Assembly (NCBI GenBank): GCA_965242485.1
Contig: CBDESM010000003.1
Span: 1,860,001 to 1,924,000 of the forward strand
Length of the DNA stretch: 64,000 nucleotides
Direction: 5' to 3'
Source: CBDESM01 sp965242485
GTDB taxonomy: Bacteria; Chloroflexota; Dehalococcoidia; Bin125
The notes beneath the pieces were generated by a model. It saw nothing but the letters and a program-made list of their open reading frames with translations, searched no databases and was not told the DNA's origin. The translations under genes were made by a program, and so were the position numbers. Positions 27,254 through 36,479 of this stretch are shown here, piece by piece (within the stretch, counting starts at the first letter, position 1; each line of letters starts with the position of its first letter).

Positions 27254-29011
27254 ATGAGCAGCACCGTCCTCTACCGCAAGTGGCGACCGGGCGACTTCAC
27301 CGAAATCGTCGGCCAGGACGTCGTCGTCCGCACGCTCGAGAACGCCATCGCGCAGGATCGCATCTCCCACGCCTACCTCTTCTGCGGCCCCCGCGGTACC
27401 GGCAAGACCACCACCGCCCGCATCCTCGCCCGCGCGATCAACGGCATCGCGCCCCGGCCCGGCGCGCTCGGCGGCGGCGACGACGGCCTCGGCTTCGACC
27501 TGATCGAGATCGACGCCGCCAGCAATCGCGGCATCGACGACATCCGCGACCTGCGCGAGCGCGCCAACTACCAGCCCAGCGCCGCCCGCTTCAAGGTCTA
27601 CCTGATCGACGAAGTCCACCAACTCACCGACGCCGCGGCCGACGCCCTGCTCAAAACGCTGGAAGAACCCCCGCCGCACGTCGTCTTCATCCTCGCCACG
27701 ACCGACCCCGAGCAGCTCAAGTCGACCATCCTCAGCCGCTGCCAGCGCTTCGACTTCCGCCGCGTCGGCGTCGACGACATCATCGGACGGCTCCGCACCA
27801 TCGCCGCCCAGGAGGGCTTCACGATCCCCGACGAGGCGCTGCGGCTGATCGCCCGCGAATCGACTGGCTCGCTGCGCGACGCGGTCAACCTGCTCGAACA
27901 GGTCTGGACCACCGTCGGCAACGAAATCTCGCTCGAACAGGCGCAGGAAACGCTCGGCCTCTCGCCCGACGCCCGCGCGCTCGACCTCGCCGCCGCCGCG
28001 CTCGAAAAAGACCTCCCCCGCGGCCTCTCCGTGATCAGCGACGTGCAGGCCGACGCCGTTGACCTCCAGCGCTTCAAGAAGCAGGTCGTCGCCCACCTCC
28101 GCCACATCGTCCTGATGCTGACCAAGGCCGACGCCGCGCTCTCGCTCAGCGCGCCCGAACTGGAACGGCTCCAGCAGGCCAGCGCCGGAGCCGAAGCCCC
28201 CGCCGCCGTCGCCGCCCTCCGCGCCTTCGCCTCGGCCGACCTCCGCGCCGACCCCTGGCATCCGCTCCCGCTCGAACTCGCCCTCGCCGATCTCGCCTAC
28301 GCCCCGGCCCGCGCCAGGCCCGAGGCCGCCTCCAGCGGTCCCGCATCCGCGCCCCAGCGCCAAGCCGGCGCCGCGCGCCAGCCGCGCCAGCGCCAAGCCC
28401 AGCAGCGCCCCCCTCAGCCCGACCGCGCATCCGCTCCGGCCCGACCCGCAGCCGCACCGCCGCAGCGCGACGCGGCCGCCGCGGAGCAGCCGCGCCAAGC
28501 GGCGCCCGCAGCGGCGACAGCGGCACCGGCGGGCGAACCCGCCGACCTCCTCCGCTCGGTCCGCGACCAGCTCCGCGCCTCCAAGAACGGACGCCTCAGC
28601 GCCATGCTCAACGGCTCCTGCCGCATCACCGAGCAGTCCGGCGACGCGCTGACGCTCGGCTTCCTGCCCAACTTCCAAAACTTCCATCAGCCCGAGATCG
28701 AAGGCAACATCCAAGCCGTCGCCGCCGCCTTCTCGCAAGTGCTCGGCCGCGAGGTCTCGATCCGCTGCATCGCCATCGACCGGATACCCGACGCCCCGCC
28801 CCCTGCAACCCCGCCCTCTGCCGCTCCATCTCCCACCGCGCCGCCGCCTGCCAATCCCGCACCGGAGCCGGCTCCGGCTGGGCAGGCCGCGCCTCCCCCG
28901 CAACCCTCATCGCCGCCTTCCTCTTCCCCGCCGCCGCCTCCGCCCGAGCCGTCATATAGCCTTGCGGACGACGCGCGCGAGCGGTTCGGCGCGAAAGTCG
29001 TGCGCAACTAG
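27254..29011 (+). CDS. dnaX: DNA polymerase III subunit tau/gamma
   Basis: A 585-aa clamp-loader ATPase. Walker A is GPRGTGKT (45-52), Walker B VYLIDE (115-120), and the sensor region ATTDPEQLKSTILSRCQRFD is conserved with the SRC arginine finger. The zinc-binding module with four Cys that normally lies between Walker A and Walker B is missing: residues 64-80 are a short Gly/Pro/Ala stretch. Domain III is followed by a Gln/Ala/Pro-rich linker (~360-430), a short conserved segment (~430-510) and a Pro-rich tail. It is the first gene of the dnaX-ybaB-recR set. Confidence 0.94.
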   Translation: MSSTVLYRKWRPGDFTEIVGQDVVVRTLENAIAQDRISHAYLFCGPRGTGKTTTARILARAINGIAPRPGALGGGDDGLGFDLIEIDAASNRGIDDIRDLRERANYQPSAARFKVYLIDEVHQLTDAAADALLKTLEEPPPHVVFILATTDPEQLKSTILSRCQRFDFRRVGVDDIIGRLRTIAAQEGFTIPDEALRLIARESTGSLRDAVNLLEQVWTTVGNEISLEQAQETLGLSPDARALDLAAAALEKDLPRGLSVISDVQADAVDLQRFKKQVVAHLRHIVLMLTKADAALSLSAPELERLQQASAGAEAPAAVAALRAFASADLRADPWHPLPLELALADLAYAPARARPEAASSGPASAPQRQAGAARQPRQRQAQQRPPQPDRASAPARPAAAPPQRDAAAAEQPRQAAPAAATAAPAGEPADLLRSVRDQLRASKNGRLSAMLNGSCRITEQSGDALTLGFLPNFQNFHQPEIEGNIQAVAAAFSQVLGREVSIRCIAIDRIPDAPPPATPPSAAPSPTAPPPANPAPEPAPAGQAAPPPQPSSPPSSSPPPPPPEPSYSLADDARERFGAKVVRN

Positions 29012-29028
29012 GCCAAGCGGAGGCGGCG

Positions 29029-29409
29029 ATGGCACGCAAGGGCGGCATGTTCCGGCAATCTCGCAAGGCCGCGCGCGGCCAAGGCGCCGCCGTCGCCGGC
29101 GGCCTCAGCCCCGCGATGCTCAAGCAGGCCCAAGAACTCCAGACCAAAATGGCCGCCGCCCAAGACGAACTCAAGGATGCCGCCGTCACCGGCAGCGCCG
29201 GCGGCGGCGTCGTCACCGCCACCATCGGCGGCGACCACAAGCTCCGCGAGCTCGCCATCGACCCCGACGTCGTCGACCCCGAAGACACCGAGATGCTCCA
29301 AGACCTGATCGTCGCCGCCGTCAACGAGGCGCAGGAACAGCTGGAGGCGCTCTCCGCTGAGCGCATGTCCGGCCTCGCCGACGGCTTCGACCTGCCCGGC
29401 CTCACCTGA
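29029..29409 (+). CDS. YbaB/EbfC family nucleoid-associated protein
   Basis: A 126-aa DNA-binding protein that forms homodimers and is usually encoded between dnaX and recR, as here. The core LKQAQELQTKMAAAQDELKD is followed by GGGVVTATIGGDHKLRELAI and a C-terminal helix, matching the YbaB fold. The basic N-terminal 25 residues (ARKGGMFRQSRKAARGQGA) are an extension beyond the E. coli protein. The ATG is preceded by GGAGG at 29019-29025 or so. Confidence 0.92.
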   Translation: MARKGGMFRQSRKAARGQGAAVAGGLSPAMLKQAQELQTKMAAAQDELKDAAVTGSAGGGVVTATIGGDHKLRELAIDPDVVDPEDTEMLQDLIVAAVNEAQEQLEALSAERMSGLADGFDLPGLT

Positions 29410-29437
29410 TCGCGCGCGGCCTCCGCCCGGTGCCGGC

Positions 29438-30058
29438 ATGCAGCGCTCCTCCGCCACCCCGCCCGCCATCGCCCGCCTGATCGAAGCCTTCAACCGCCTG
29501 CCCGGCATCGGCCCCAAAAGCGCCCAGCGCCTCGCCTACTACGTCCTCCGCGCCCCCCGCCGCGAAGCCGAAGCGCTCTCCGAAGCACTGCTCGACGTCA
29601 AGGACCGCACCGCCCTCTGCCGCATCTGCCAGAACATCACCGAAGCCGATCCCTGCGCCCTCTGCAACGACCCCCAGCGCCGCACCGGCTCCGTCTGCGT
29701 CGTCCAGGAGCCGCTCGACGTCATGGCCATCGAGCGCACCGGCGCCCACGACGGCGCGTACCACGTCCTCCACGGCGCGATCTCCCCGATGGACGGCGTC
29801 GGCCCCGACGACCTCAAAGTGCGCGAACTGCTCCAGCGCCTCGGCGACGGCGCGATCACCGAGGTCATCCTCGCCACCAACCCCAACCTCGAAGGCGACG
29901 CCACCGCCGGCTACCTCTCCCGCGTCATCGGCGCGATGGGCGTCAAGGTCACCCGCATCGCCCACGGCCTCCCCGTCGGCGCAGACGTCGAGTTCGCCGA
30001 CGAGCGCACCCTCCGCGCCGCCATGACCCACCGCGTCGCCGTCGACGAAGAAGCCTGA
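29438..30058 (+). CDS. recR: recombination mediator RecR
   Basis: A 206-aa recombination protein that works with RecF and RecO to load RecA at gaps. It shows the HhH segment FNRLPGIGPKSAQRLAYYVL, the C4 zinc finger CRICQNITEADPCALCND (about residues 61-78) and the TOPRIM domain beginning VCVVQEPLDVMAIERTG. The residues PNLEGDATAGYL near 150 match the family. It follows the YbaB gene by 28 nt and precedes recO by 7 nt. Confidence 0.95.
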   Translation: MQRSSATPPAIARLIEAFNRLPGIGPKSAQRLAYYVLRAPRREAEALSEALLDVKDRTALCRICQNITEADPCALCNDPQRRTGSVCVVQEPLDVMAIERTGAHDGAYHVLHGAISPMDGVGPDDLKVRELLQRLGDGAITEVILATNPNLEGDATAGYLSRVIGAMGVKVTRIAHGLPVGADVEFADERTLRAAMTHRVAVDEEA

Positions 30059-30065
30059 CCCCGAA

Positions 30066-30851
30066 ATGCGCCCCCGCACCTGGCGCAGCGAAGCCATCGT
30101 CCTCCGCCACCGCCCCATCGGCGACGCCGACAAGATCTGCGTCCTGCTCTCCCCCGCCCATGGCCGCGTCGAGGCCGTCGCGCGCGGCGTCCGCAAACCC
30201 AAGAGCAAGCTCGCCGGCCACGTCGCCGAGATCACCCTCGGCCAGTTCCAACTCGCCCAGGGCCGCGACCTCTTCGTCATCACCGGCGCCCAGACCACCG
30301 ACGCCTTCACCGCGCTGCACGACGACGTCGACCGCCTCGCCCGCGCCGCCGAAATCTGCGAACTGGTCGACCGCAGCACCGAATTCGACGTGCCCTCGCG
30401 CTCCGTCTTCGACCTGCTCTGCGCCGCACTCTCCGCCCTCTGCGAACTGCCCGAACCAGCCGGCCCCGCCTGCTGGTTCGCCCTCCGCTACCTCGACGCG
30501 CAGGGCTACCGCCCCGAACTCGACCGCTGCGTCCTCTGCGGCGAACCCCTCGCACCCGACGGCAACGGATTCAGCGCCCGCGACGGCGGCGCCGTCTGCC
30601 CCGCCTGCCACCGCGTCGGCGCGGGCGCTCCGTTCTCGTCTCCGGCCTTTCGATTGCTACGATTTATGCGGCGGTCGCCCGCGGATGCCCTGCGCGGCGT
30701 CCGCATCGGCCGCCGCATCGCGGCCGAACTCGACGGCCACCTCCAAGCCTCCGCCGAGGGCGTGCTGGAGGGCAGGCTCCGCAGCGTGGCCTTCGTCCGC
30801 GCCGTCGACGCCGCCGGCGAGCCGCGCCCGCAGACCCGGGCCGCGCGCTGA
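30066..30851 (+). CDS. recO: DNA repair protein RecO
   Basis: A 261-aa protein with an N-terminal OB fold (RSEAIVLRHRPIGDADKIC to VAEITLGQFQLAQGRDLFVI) and a helical C-terminal domain carrying a zinc finger (CVLCGEPL... CPACH, about residues 157-182). It anneals DNA and helps RecR load RecA. The adjacency to recR supports the assignment. The ATG at 30066 is 8 nt after the recR stop. Confidence 0.9.
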   Translation: MRPRTWRSEAIVLRHRPIGDADKICVLLSPAHGRVEAVARGVRKPKSKLAGHVAEITLGQFQLAQGRDLFVITGAQTTDAFTALHDDVDRLARAAEICELVDRSTEFDVPSRSVFDLLCAALSALCELPEPAGPACWFALRYLDAQGYRPELDRCVLCGEPLAPDGNGFSARDGGAVCPACHRVGAGAPFSSPAFRLLRFMRRSPADALRGVRIGRRIAAELDGHLQASAEGVLEGRLRSVAFVRAVDAAGEPRPQTRAAR

Positions 30852-30864
30852 CAAGGAGAACCCC

Positions 30865-31302
30865 ATGCCGCTCTACGAATACCTCTGCGAAGACTGCAAC
30901 GGCATCTTCGAAATCGTCCGCCCCGTCCGCGAGGCCGCCGAACCCCAGCCCTGCCCAGTCTGCGACGAAGAGTGCGAGCGCGTCATGCCCTCCTCCTTCT
31001 CCGCCTACATCATGCGTCAGGGCTACCCCCGCCGCATCCCCGACAAGGGCACCTACTGGCACCTCGGCAAGGAGGTCACCTACCTCCCCACCAAGGCCCG
31101 CCCCTACGAGCACCCCCAAATCAAAAAGCCCCCCCGCAAGGACCCGCTCAGCCAAGCCGACTACGACGACCTCGTCGACAAGAAGATCATCGAACGCCGC
31201 GCCCAGCGCGAACAACGCCGCGCCCAGCGCGAAATCTCCAAAGACCGCGCCCGCAAAAAGCCCGGCACCCCCCCCACCCCCCGCCCCCGCAGCCGCGACT
31301 AG
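30865..31302 (+). CDS. FmdB-like zinc-ribbon protein
   Basis: A 145-aa protein whose N-terminus MPLYEYLCEDCNGIFEIVRP with the second Cys pair CPVCDEECERVM (about residues 33-44) forms the FmdB/CxxC regulatory zinc ribbon. After it comes a His/Tyr-rich stretch (GTYWHLGKEVTYLPTKARPY) and a very basic Arg/Gln-rich helix near 100-135. Family members are small putative regulators with no known reaction. AAGGAG at 30853-30858 gives a strong ribosome site for the ATG at 30865. Confidence 0.85.
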   Translation: MPLYEYLCEDCNGIFEIVRPVREAAEPQPCPVCDEECERVMPSSFSAYIMRQGYPRRIPDKGTYWHLGKEVTYLPTKARPYEHPQIKKPPRKDPLSQADYDDLVDKKIIERRAQREQRRAQREISKDRARKKPGTPPTPRPRSRD

Positions 31303-31331
31303 GCGGGCAGGCACCCGCGCCGCCGCAAGAC

Positions 31332-32972
31332 ATGGCCGAGTTCAACGCGATCAACCGCGGCGTCTACATCGCCGACAACTTGGAGTTCCTGCGCAGCCTG
31401 AACGACGAATGCGTCGACCTGATCCTGATCGATCCGCCGTTCTCCAAGAACGAGACGTTCGTGAGCGACAGGCTGAAGCCGCCTCTCACGGAGCACGAGC
31501 GGGAGATCGAGGCCCGCCTGCTGGCGCGCTGGGGGGTCGACTCAGCGTCCAACGCGCGCGAGCGGGGGATCATGTTGCCGGAAGGCGACGAGGCCGGCTT
31601 CGTCGACATCTGGTCATGGGAACGGGACATCCACGAAGACTGGCTGAAGGACTTGGAACGCGGCTTCGATGGCATCCATCGGCTGATCGAGGCCGCGCGA
31701 TACGTGCACAGCGACGGCATGGCCGCCTATCTGTGCTACATGGCGGTCCGGATCATCGAAATCCGGCGCGTGCTCAAACCCACCGGAACGCTGTACCTGC
31801 ATTGCGATAACACCGCGAACTCCTACATCCGCCAACTGCTGGACGGCATCTTCGGCGCCGGCAATTTCCGCAACGAGCTGGTCTGGCACTACGGCAAGAT
31901 GTCCAACACCAAGACGAACTTCCCCAAGAACCACGACACGATCTATCGCTACAGCAAGAGCGATCAATACGTTTTCACGCCGATCCCCGGCGGCGACTCC
32001 GAGTACCGTACGCGATTCAAGCGCCACCTGACTGGCAACCAAGTGCTTTACGGCACGGTCAAAGACAGTGCCGATCGCCTCATTACGGGCCGAACTCGGA
32101 AGCGCGAACGAGAGTTAGGACGGGCACTCGCCGATGAGGACGTGCTCTTCGACTTCGATGAAGAATTCAAAATTCAGCCTGATGTGATCTACCAAGCGAT
32201 CCTCAGAGGAAACGAGCAGGAGCGGACGGGATACCCGACCCAGAAACCCGTGGCGCTGGCGGAACGGATCGTGCGAGCCAGTTCCCGCCCCGGCGATGTC
32301 GTACTCGACTGCTTCGCCGGCTGCGCCTACGCGGCCATTGCCGCGGAAAAGCTGGAACGGCGCTGGATCGCCTGCGATTTCAACCCGCGCGCGTGGACAG
32401 TGCTGAAACGGCAGTTCAGCAAGCGGAATCTGGCGCTGCTGCAATGCAACGACGACACGACGGGTCAAGCAGTGTTGGGAAACGAGCCAGTGGTGACCGT
32501 GCACGGGCCGTCGGAGTTGCCAGTCCGGACATCGCCGATCGCGGAGGCGGAACCGAGCACGCTCGAACTGCCGGAGCGCACGTTCAAGGTGCCGGCGAGC
32601 ATCATTCCCGAGCGCGAGATGCTCGAGCTTCTGCTGGAATTCAGCGGCTATCAGGCATGGTGCTGCGGGTTCGCCAATCGGCGGGCCGACGGGACGATCA
32701 TCCGCACGACGCGGAATTTCCATCTCGATCATCTGCAACCAGAGTCCAAGGACGGATCGCACCAGATCACGAATCGCGCGCCGATGTGCCCTTCCCACAA
32801 CATCCGCAAGAGCAATCGGCTGATCTACTTGCGGGACTACCGCGAGGAGATCGCGGAGGCCGGCGAACTGTGCGTTGAGAGCATCGGCGATCTCGTGGAC
32901 TTGGCGGCGGCTCAGCAACGCGCCTTGGATGAGTACGTGAAAGCGGCGGGGGTGCGGCGGGAAGACGGGTAA
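31332..32972 (+). CDS. DNA N6/N4 methyltransferase fused to an HNH nuclease domain
   Basis: A 546-aa protein. The N-terminal two thirds are a beta-class DNA methyltransferase: DPPF catalytic motif at residues 34-37, then a long target-recognition region, then YPTQKPVALAERIVRASSRP and VLDCFAGCAYAA (~324-335), the SAM site. The order DPPF before FxGxx is typical of beta-class N6-adenine enzymes. The last third has an HNH nuclease: FHLDHLQPE (~462-470) and MCPSHNIRKSNRL (~485-497), with WCCGF a little upstream. Base composition is lower in G+C than its neighbours, suggesting acquisition. It could be a one-gene restriction-modification enzyme; the target is unknown. Confidence 0.85.
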   Translation: MAEFNAINRGVYIADNLEFLRSLNDECVDLILIDPPFSKNETFVSDRLKPPLTEHEREIEARLLARWGVDSASNARERGIMLPEGDEAGFVDIWSWERDIHEDWLKDLERGFDGIHRLIEAARYVHSDGMAAYLCYMAVRIIEIRRVLKPTGTLYLHCDNTANSYIRQLLDGIFGAGNFRNELVWHYGKMSNTKTNFPKNHDTIYRYSKSDQYVFTPIPGGDSEYRTRFKRHLTGNQVLYGTVKDSADRLITGRTRKRERELGRALADEDVLFDFDEEFKIQPDVIYQAILRGNEQERTGYPTQKPVALAERIVRASSRPGDVVLDCFAGCAYAAIAAEKLERRWIACDFNPRAWTVLKRQFSKRNLALLQCNDDTTGQAVLGNEPVVTVHGPSELPVRTSPIAEAEPSTLELPERTFKVPASIIPEREMLELLLEFSGYQAWCCGFANRRADGTIIRTTRNFHLDHLQPESKDGSHQITNRAPMCPSHNIRKSNRLIYLRDYREEIAEAGELCVESIGDLVDLAAAQQRALDEYVKAAGVRREDG

Positions 32973-32977
32973 CTCGC

Positions 32978-33964
32978 TCACCATTCCCGCTGGGTCACGA
33001 ACTCGGCTATCGCTTGCAGCTCCGCGCGCGGGCCCTCGCCTGCCGTCGTCTCCAGCGCTGTCACCGCGCGGTCGCGCCATTCCCGCGCCGTCGCCTCGCT
33101 CTTGGCCAGCACCTCGTCCGTCTGTACCGCCTCCAAGGCGGCGGGCAGATGCGCGGCCCGCTCTTCCTCGGCCGCGTCCAAAACGGCGCTGATTGGATTG
33201 TCCTTGCCGCCCTCCTCGAAGACGTAGATCGCGGGCAGCGTCAGCGTGCCGGCGGCGAGGTCCCCGCCGACCGGTTTGCCCAGCTGCTCTTCCGTGCCGA
33301 AGAAATCGAGGATGTCGTCCACGATCTGGAACGCCATCCCCAAGCAGCGGCCGTACTCGCGCAGCGCCTCGACGTCGCGCGGGCTGCATTCCGCCATCAT
33401 CGCGCCGCCCGCTCCCGCCGTCGCGAACAGGCTCGCCGTCTTCCCGTGGATGCGGCGGTAATAGTCGCGGACGTTGCCCGAGGCCGCGTCGTACGCGCTC
33501 ACGTCCTGCGCCAGCTCGCCCTTCGCCATCACCATCAGCGTGTCCGCGAACAGCCGGATCACGCCGATGTGCCCCGTCTTCGCCACCAGCGCCGCCGCGT
33601 GCGCGAACATGTAATCGCCCAGCATCACCGAGGCCGGATTGCCGAACGTCGCGTTCGCCGTCGCGTCGCCCCGCCGCAGATCGGCCGAGTCGATCACGTC
33701 GTCGTGCACCAGCGTCGCCGTATGCAGCAGCTCGATGCTCGCCGCCAGCGGAATCTGCTGATCCGGCTCGTAGCCGCCGAAGCGCCCCGCCAGCAGCGCC
33801 ACCGCCGGCCGCAGCCGCTTGCCCCCGCGCGACAGTACCTGTGTCAGCATCAGCTCCAGCGGCGCGAAATCCGACTTCGTGACCAGCTGCAGCGCGTCCT
33901 CGACGAGGTCGAGATCATCGGCCACCGGCGCGTACAGCTCGCGGATGTCCGCCGCGGTCGTCAT
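32978..33964 (-). CDS. polyprenyl diphosphate synthase
   Basis: A 328-aa trans-isoprenyl diphosphate synthase that elongates allylic diphosphates with isopentenyl diphosphate. The first aspartate-rich motif is LVHDDVIDSADLRRG (about residues 88-102), with the KRLRPA substrate segment before it (~49-54), and the second is IVDDILDFFG (~211-220). The residues before the first DDxxD motif are small (SIELLHTATL), which suggests a long-chain product such as the menaquinone side chain or carrier lipid. It overlaps tatD by 4 nt and is last in the rsmI-metG-tatD run. It ends close to the convergent methyltransferase. Confidence 0.9.
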   Translation of the reverse strand: MTTAADIRELYAPVADDLDLVEDALQLVTKSDFAPLELMLTQVLSRGGKRLRPAVALLAGRFGGYEPDQQIPLAASIELLHTATLVHDDVIDSADLRRGDATANATFGNPASVMLGDYMFAHAAALVAKTGHIGVIRLFADTLMVMAKGELAQDVSAYDAASGNVRDYYRRIHGKTASLFATAGAGGAMMAECSPRDVEALREYGRCLGMAFQIVDDILDFFGTEEQLGKPVGGDLAAGTLTLPAIYVFEEGGKDNPISAVLDAAEEERAAHLPAALEAVQTDEVLAKSEATAREWRDRAVTALETTAGEGPRAELQAIAEFVTQREW

Positions 33965-34764
33965 CGGGTCGCCAAGTCAATGCGGAACAGCCGCGCCGCG
34001 TTCGCCGTCGTCTGCTCCGCCAGCCGCTCCAGCGCGACCCCGCGCAGCTCCGCGATCAGCCCCGCCGTCTCCGACACCCAAGCCGGCTCGTTCTTCTCCC
34101 CCCGCCGCGTCTGCGGCGGCAGATACGGGCAATCGGTCTCCACCACGATCCGCTCGAACGGCGCCTCGGCCGCGGCCCCGCGCAGCGCCCCGCTCTTCGG
34201 ATACGTCACGGGCCCCGCGAACGAGATCATGAAACCGAGCTCTACATAACGCCGCGCCAGCTCCGCATCCCCCGAAAAGCAGTGCAGCACCCCCACCGGA
34301 TCGCCGATTCTCTCCGCCCCGCCGCCGCCGACCCAAGCAGCGAGTTCCTCGAAGCACGGCTCATGCGCGTCGCGCGAGTGGATCACGACCGGCAACGCCA
34401 GCTCCGATGCCAGCGCCAGCTGCGCCCTCAGCGCCTCGCGCTGCTGATCCCGCGGCGATAGATCGCGGAAGAAATCCAGCCCGATCTCGCCGATCGCCAC
34501 GACGCGTTCCGACTCCGCCAGCGCGCGGAACTCGCGCTCGATCTCCGCCGACCACCCCTTCGCATCGTGCGGATGCATTCCTACGGTCGCCCAGACATCC
34601 TCGTGCCGCTCGGCCAGCGCGACCGCCTTGCGGCTCTCCTCCAGGTCCGTCCCGATCGTGACGCAGCCGCGCATCCCCGCCTCGCGCATCCGCTCGATCG
34701 CCCCGTCCATGTCGGGCATCCGCCGATCATGCAGATGCGCGTGCGAATCGAACAGGCCGCTCAC
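33961..34764 (-). CDS. tatD: TatD family hydrolase (DNase)
   Basis: A 267-aa metal-dependent nuclease. All ligand motifs are present: DSHAHLH (6-12), EIGLDFF (~92-98), VIHSRDA (~124-130), GVLHCFSG (~158-165) and VVETDCPYLPPQTRRGEKN (~213-231). It acts in DNA repair or clearance of oxidised DNA in known relatives. The start is GTG at 34764, overlapping the metG stop by 4 nt; the gene order metG-tatD is common in bacteria. Its own stop overlaps the polyprenyl synthase start by 4 nt. Confidence 0.92.
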   Translation of the reverse strand: MSGLFDSHAHLHDRRMPDMDGAIERMREAGMRGCVTIGTDLEESRKAVALAERHEDVWATVGMHPHDAKGWSAEIEREFRALAESERVVAIGEIGLDFFRDLSPRDQQREALRAQLALASELALPVVIHSRDAHEPCFEELAAWVGGGGAERIGDPVGVLHCFSGDAELARRYVELGFMISFAGPVTYPKSGALRGAAAEAPFERIVVETDCPYLPPQTRRGEKNEPAWVSETAGLIAELRGVALERLAEQTTANAARLFRIDLATR

Positions 34765-36431
34765 GTGCCCAGCCGATCCTCTTCCTCGTCGATGATCGAC
34801 TCGTCCAGCTTCTTGAACAGCGGCTTCGCCTTGGCCACCGGCGCGCCCGGCCGCAGCGCGTGCATCTGCCAGCCCAGCGACCGGATCTCCCCCTCGTTGC
34901 CCAGCATCTCGTGCAGCTGCTGGCAGCTGAACGGCAGGTACGGCGCGAGGATCGTCCGCAGCGCCGCGATCACGTTCAGCGACGTGTACAGCGCCCGCGC
35001 CCCCGCAGTCCGATCCGCGTCCGGCAGCGCCTTCCACGGCGCCTGCTGGTCGATGTAGCGGTTCGTCTCCTGCGCCAGCGCGAACGCCTGCTGCAGGCCC
35101 TGCCGCAAATGCACCGCCTCGATCGAGGCCGCCACGCTGTTCAGCGTCGCCTGCGCCCGGTCCAGCAGCAGCGTCGCGTCCCGGTCCAGCGGCCCCGGCT
35201 CCGGCACCCTCCCGTCGAAATGCCGGTTGATCAGCGAGAACACGCGGTTGACCAAGTTCCCCCAAGTCGCCACCAGCTCGTCGTTGTTCCGCCGCCAGAA
35301 CTCCCGCCAGGAAAAGTCGCTGTCCCCCGTCTCCGGCATCTGCGCCGCCAGCGCGTACCTCAGCGGGTCCGGGTCGTAGCGCTCCAGATAGTCGTTGATC
35401 CAGACCGCCCAGCGCTTGCTCGTGCTCGCCTTGCTGCCCGACATCGTGATGTACTGGTTCGCCGGCACGTCGTACGGCAGCCGGTAGCCCCCCGCCCCCA
35501 GCAGGATCGCCGGCCAGATCACCGTGTGGAAAGGCACGTTGTCCTTGCCGATGAAGTTGTAGATGCGCGCGTCGTCCGACTGCCAGAAATCGCGCCACGC
35601 CTCCGGCTCGCCCGACGTCCGCGCCCACTCGATCGTCGCCGAGAGGTACCCGATCACCGCCTCGAACCACACGTAGATGCGCTTCTCCTCCCAGCCCTCG
35701 ATCGGCACCGGCACGCCCCACGCGATGTCCCGCGTGATCGCCCGGTCCGGCAGCCCCTCGCGCAGCATCCCCCGCGTGAAGTTCAGCACGTGCGCCCGCC
35801 AGTGCTCCTTGCCCTCCGCCAGCCACTCCTGCAGCTGCTCCTGGAACCCGCTCAAGCGCAGGAAATAGTGCTCCGACTGCCGCAGCTCCGGCGTCGCCCC
35901 CGTCTGCCGCGACTGCGGATTGATCAGCTCGATCGCGTCCAGCTGCGACCCGCACGCATCGCACTGATCCCCCCGCGCCTCCGGATCGCCGCAGCGCGGG
36001 CACTCCCCCGTCACGTAGCGGTCCGGCAGGAAGCGCCCCGCCTCCGGGTCGTAGAACAAATCCTGCGTCCGCGTGAACAGGTGCCCGCGCTCCCGCAGCG
36101 CCTGGAACAGCCCGTGCACCACCTCGCGGTGGTTCTCCGTCATCGTCGTCGTGAACGTGTCGAACGAAATCCCCATCCCCTCCCACGTCCGCAGGATCGC
36201 CGGATGGAAGTAATCCACCACCTCGCGCGGCGTCTTGCCCTCGTCGTCCGCACGCACCGTGATCGGCGTCCCGTGCGCGTCCGAGCCCGACACCATCGCC
36301 ACCCGGTTGCCGCGGATGCGGTGGTAGCGCGCGAAGATGTCCGCCGGCAGGTAGGCGCCGCCCAGCTGCCCGTGGTGGATCGGCCCGTTCGCATAGGGCC
36401 AGGCGACGCAGACGAGGATGTTTTCGCTCAC
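34761..36431 (-). CDS. metG: methionyl-tRNA synthetase
   Basis: A 556-aa class I synthetase. The HIGH signature appears as WPYANGPIHHGQLGG (about residues 11-25). A zinc site (CPRCGDPEARGDQCDACGSQ) follows near residue 145. The nucleotide loop that corresponds to KMSKS reads MSGSKASTSKRW near residue 330, a KxSxS-type variant. The anticodon-binding helical domain follows. The C-terminal tRNA-binding EMAP domain is absent. GTG at 36431 is chosen for the GGAGGAG site upstream. The gene is 48 nt after rsmI and overlaps tatD. Confidence 0.94.
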   Translation of the reverse strand: MSENILVCVAWPYANGPIHHGQLGGAYLPADIFARYHRIRGNRVAMVSGSDAHGTPITVRADDEGKTPREVVDYFHPAILRTWEGMGISFDTFTTTMTENHREVVHGLFQALRERGHLFTRTQDLFYDPEAGRFLPDRYVTGECPRCGDPEARGDQCDACGSQLDAIELINPQSRQTGATPELRQSEHYFLRLSGFQEQLQEWLAEGKEHWRAHVLNFTRGMLREGLPDRAITRDIAWGVPVPIEGWEEKRIYVWFEAVIGYLSATIEWARTSGEPEAWRDFWQSDDARIYNFIGKDNVPFHTVIWPAILLGAGGYRLPYDVPANQYITMSGSKASTSKRWAVWINDYLERYDPDPLRYALAAQMPETGDSDFSWREFWRRNNDELVATWGNLVNRVFSLINRHFDGRVPEPGPLDRDATLLLDRAQATLNSVAASIEAVHLRQGLQQAFALAQETNRYIDQQAPWKALPDADRTAGARALYTSLNVIAALRTILAPYLPFSCQQLHEMLGNEGEIRSLGWQMHALRPGAPVAKAKPLFKKLDESIIDEEEDRLGT

Positions 36432-36479
36432 CGCAACTGCTCCTCCGCGGGGGTAGCGTCGCACTGCCGCGATGCGCGG

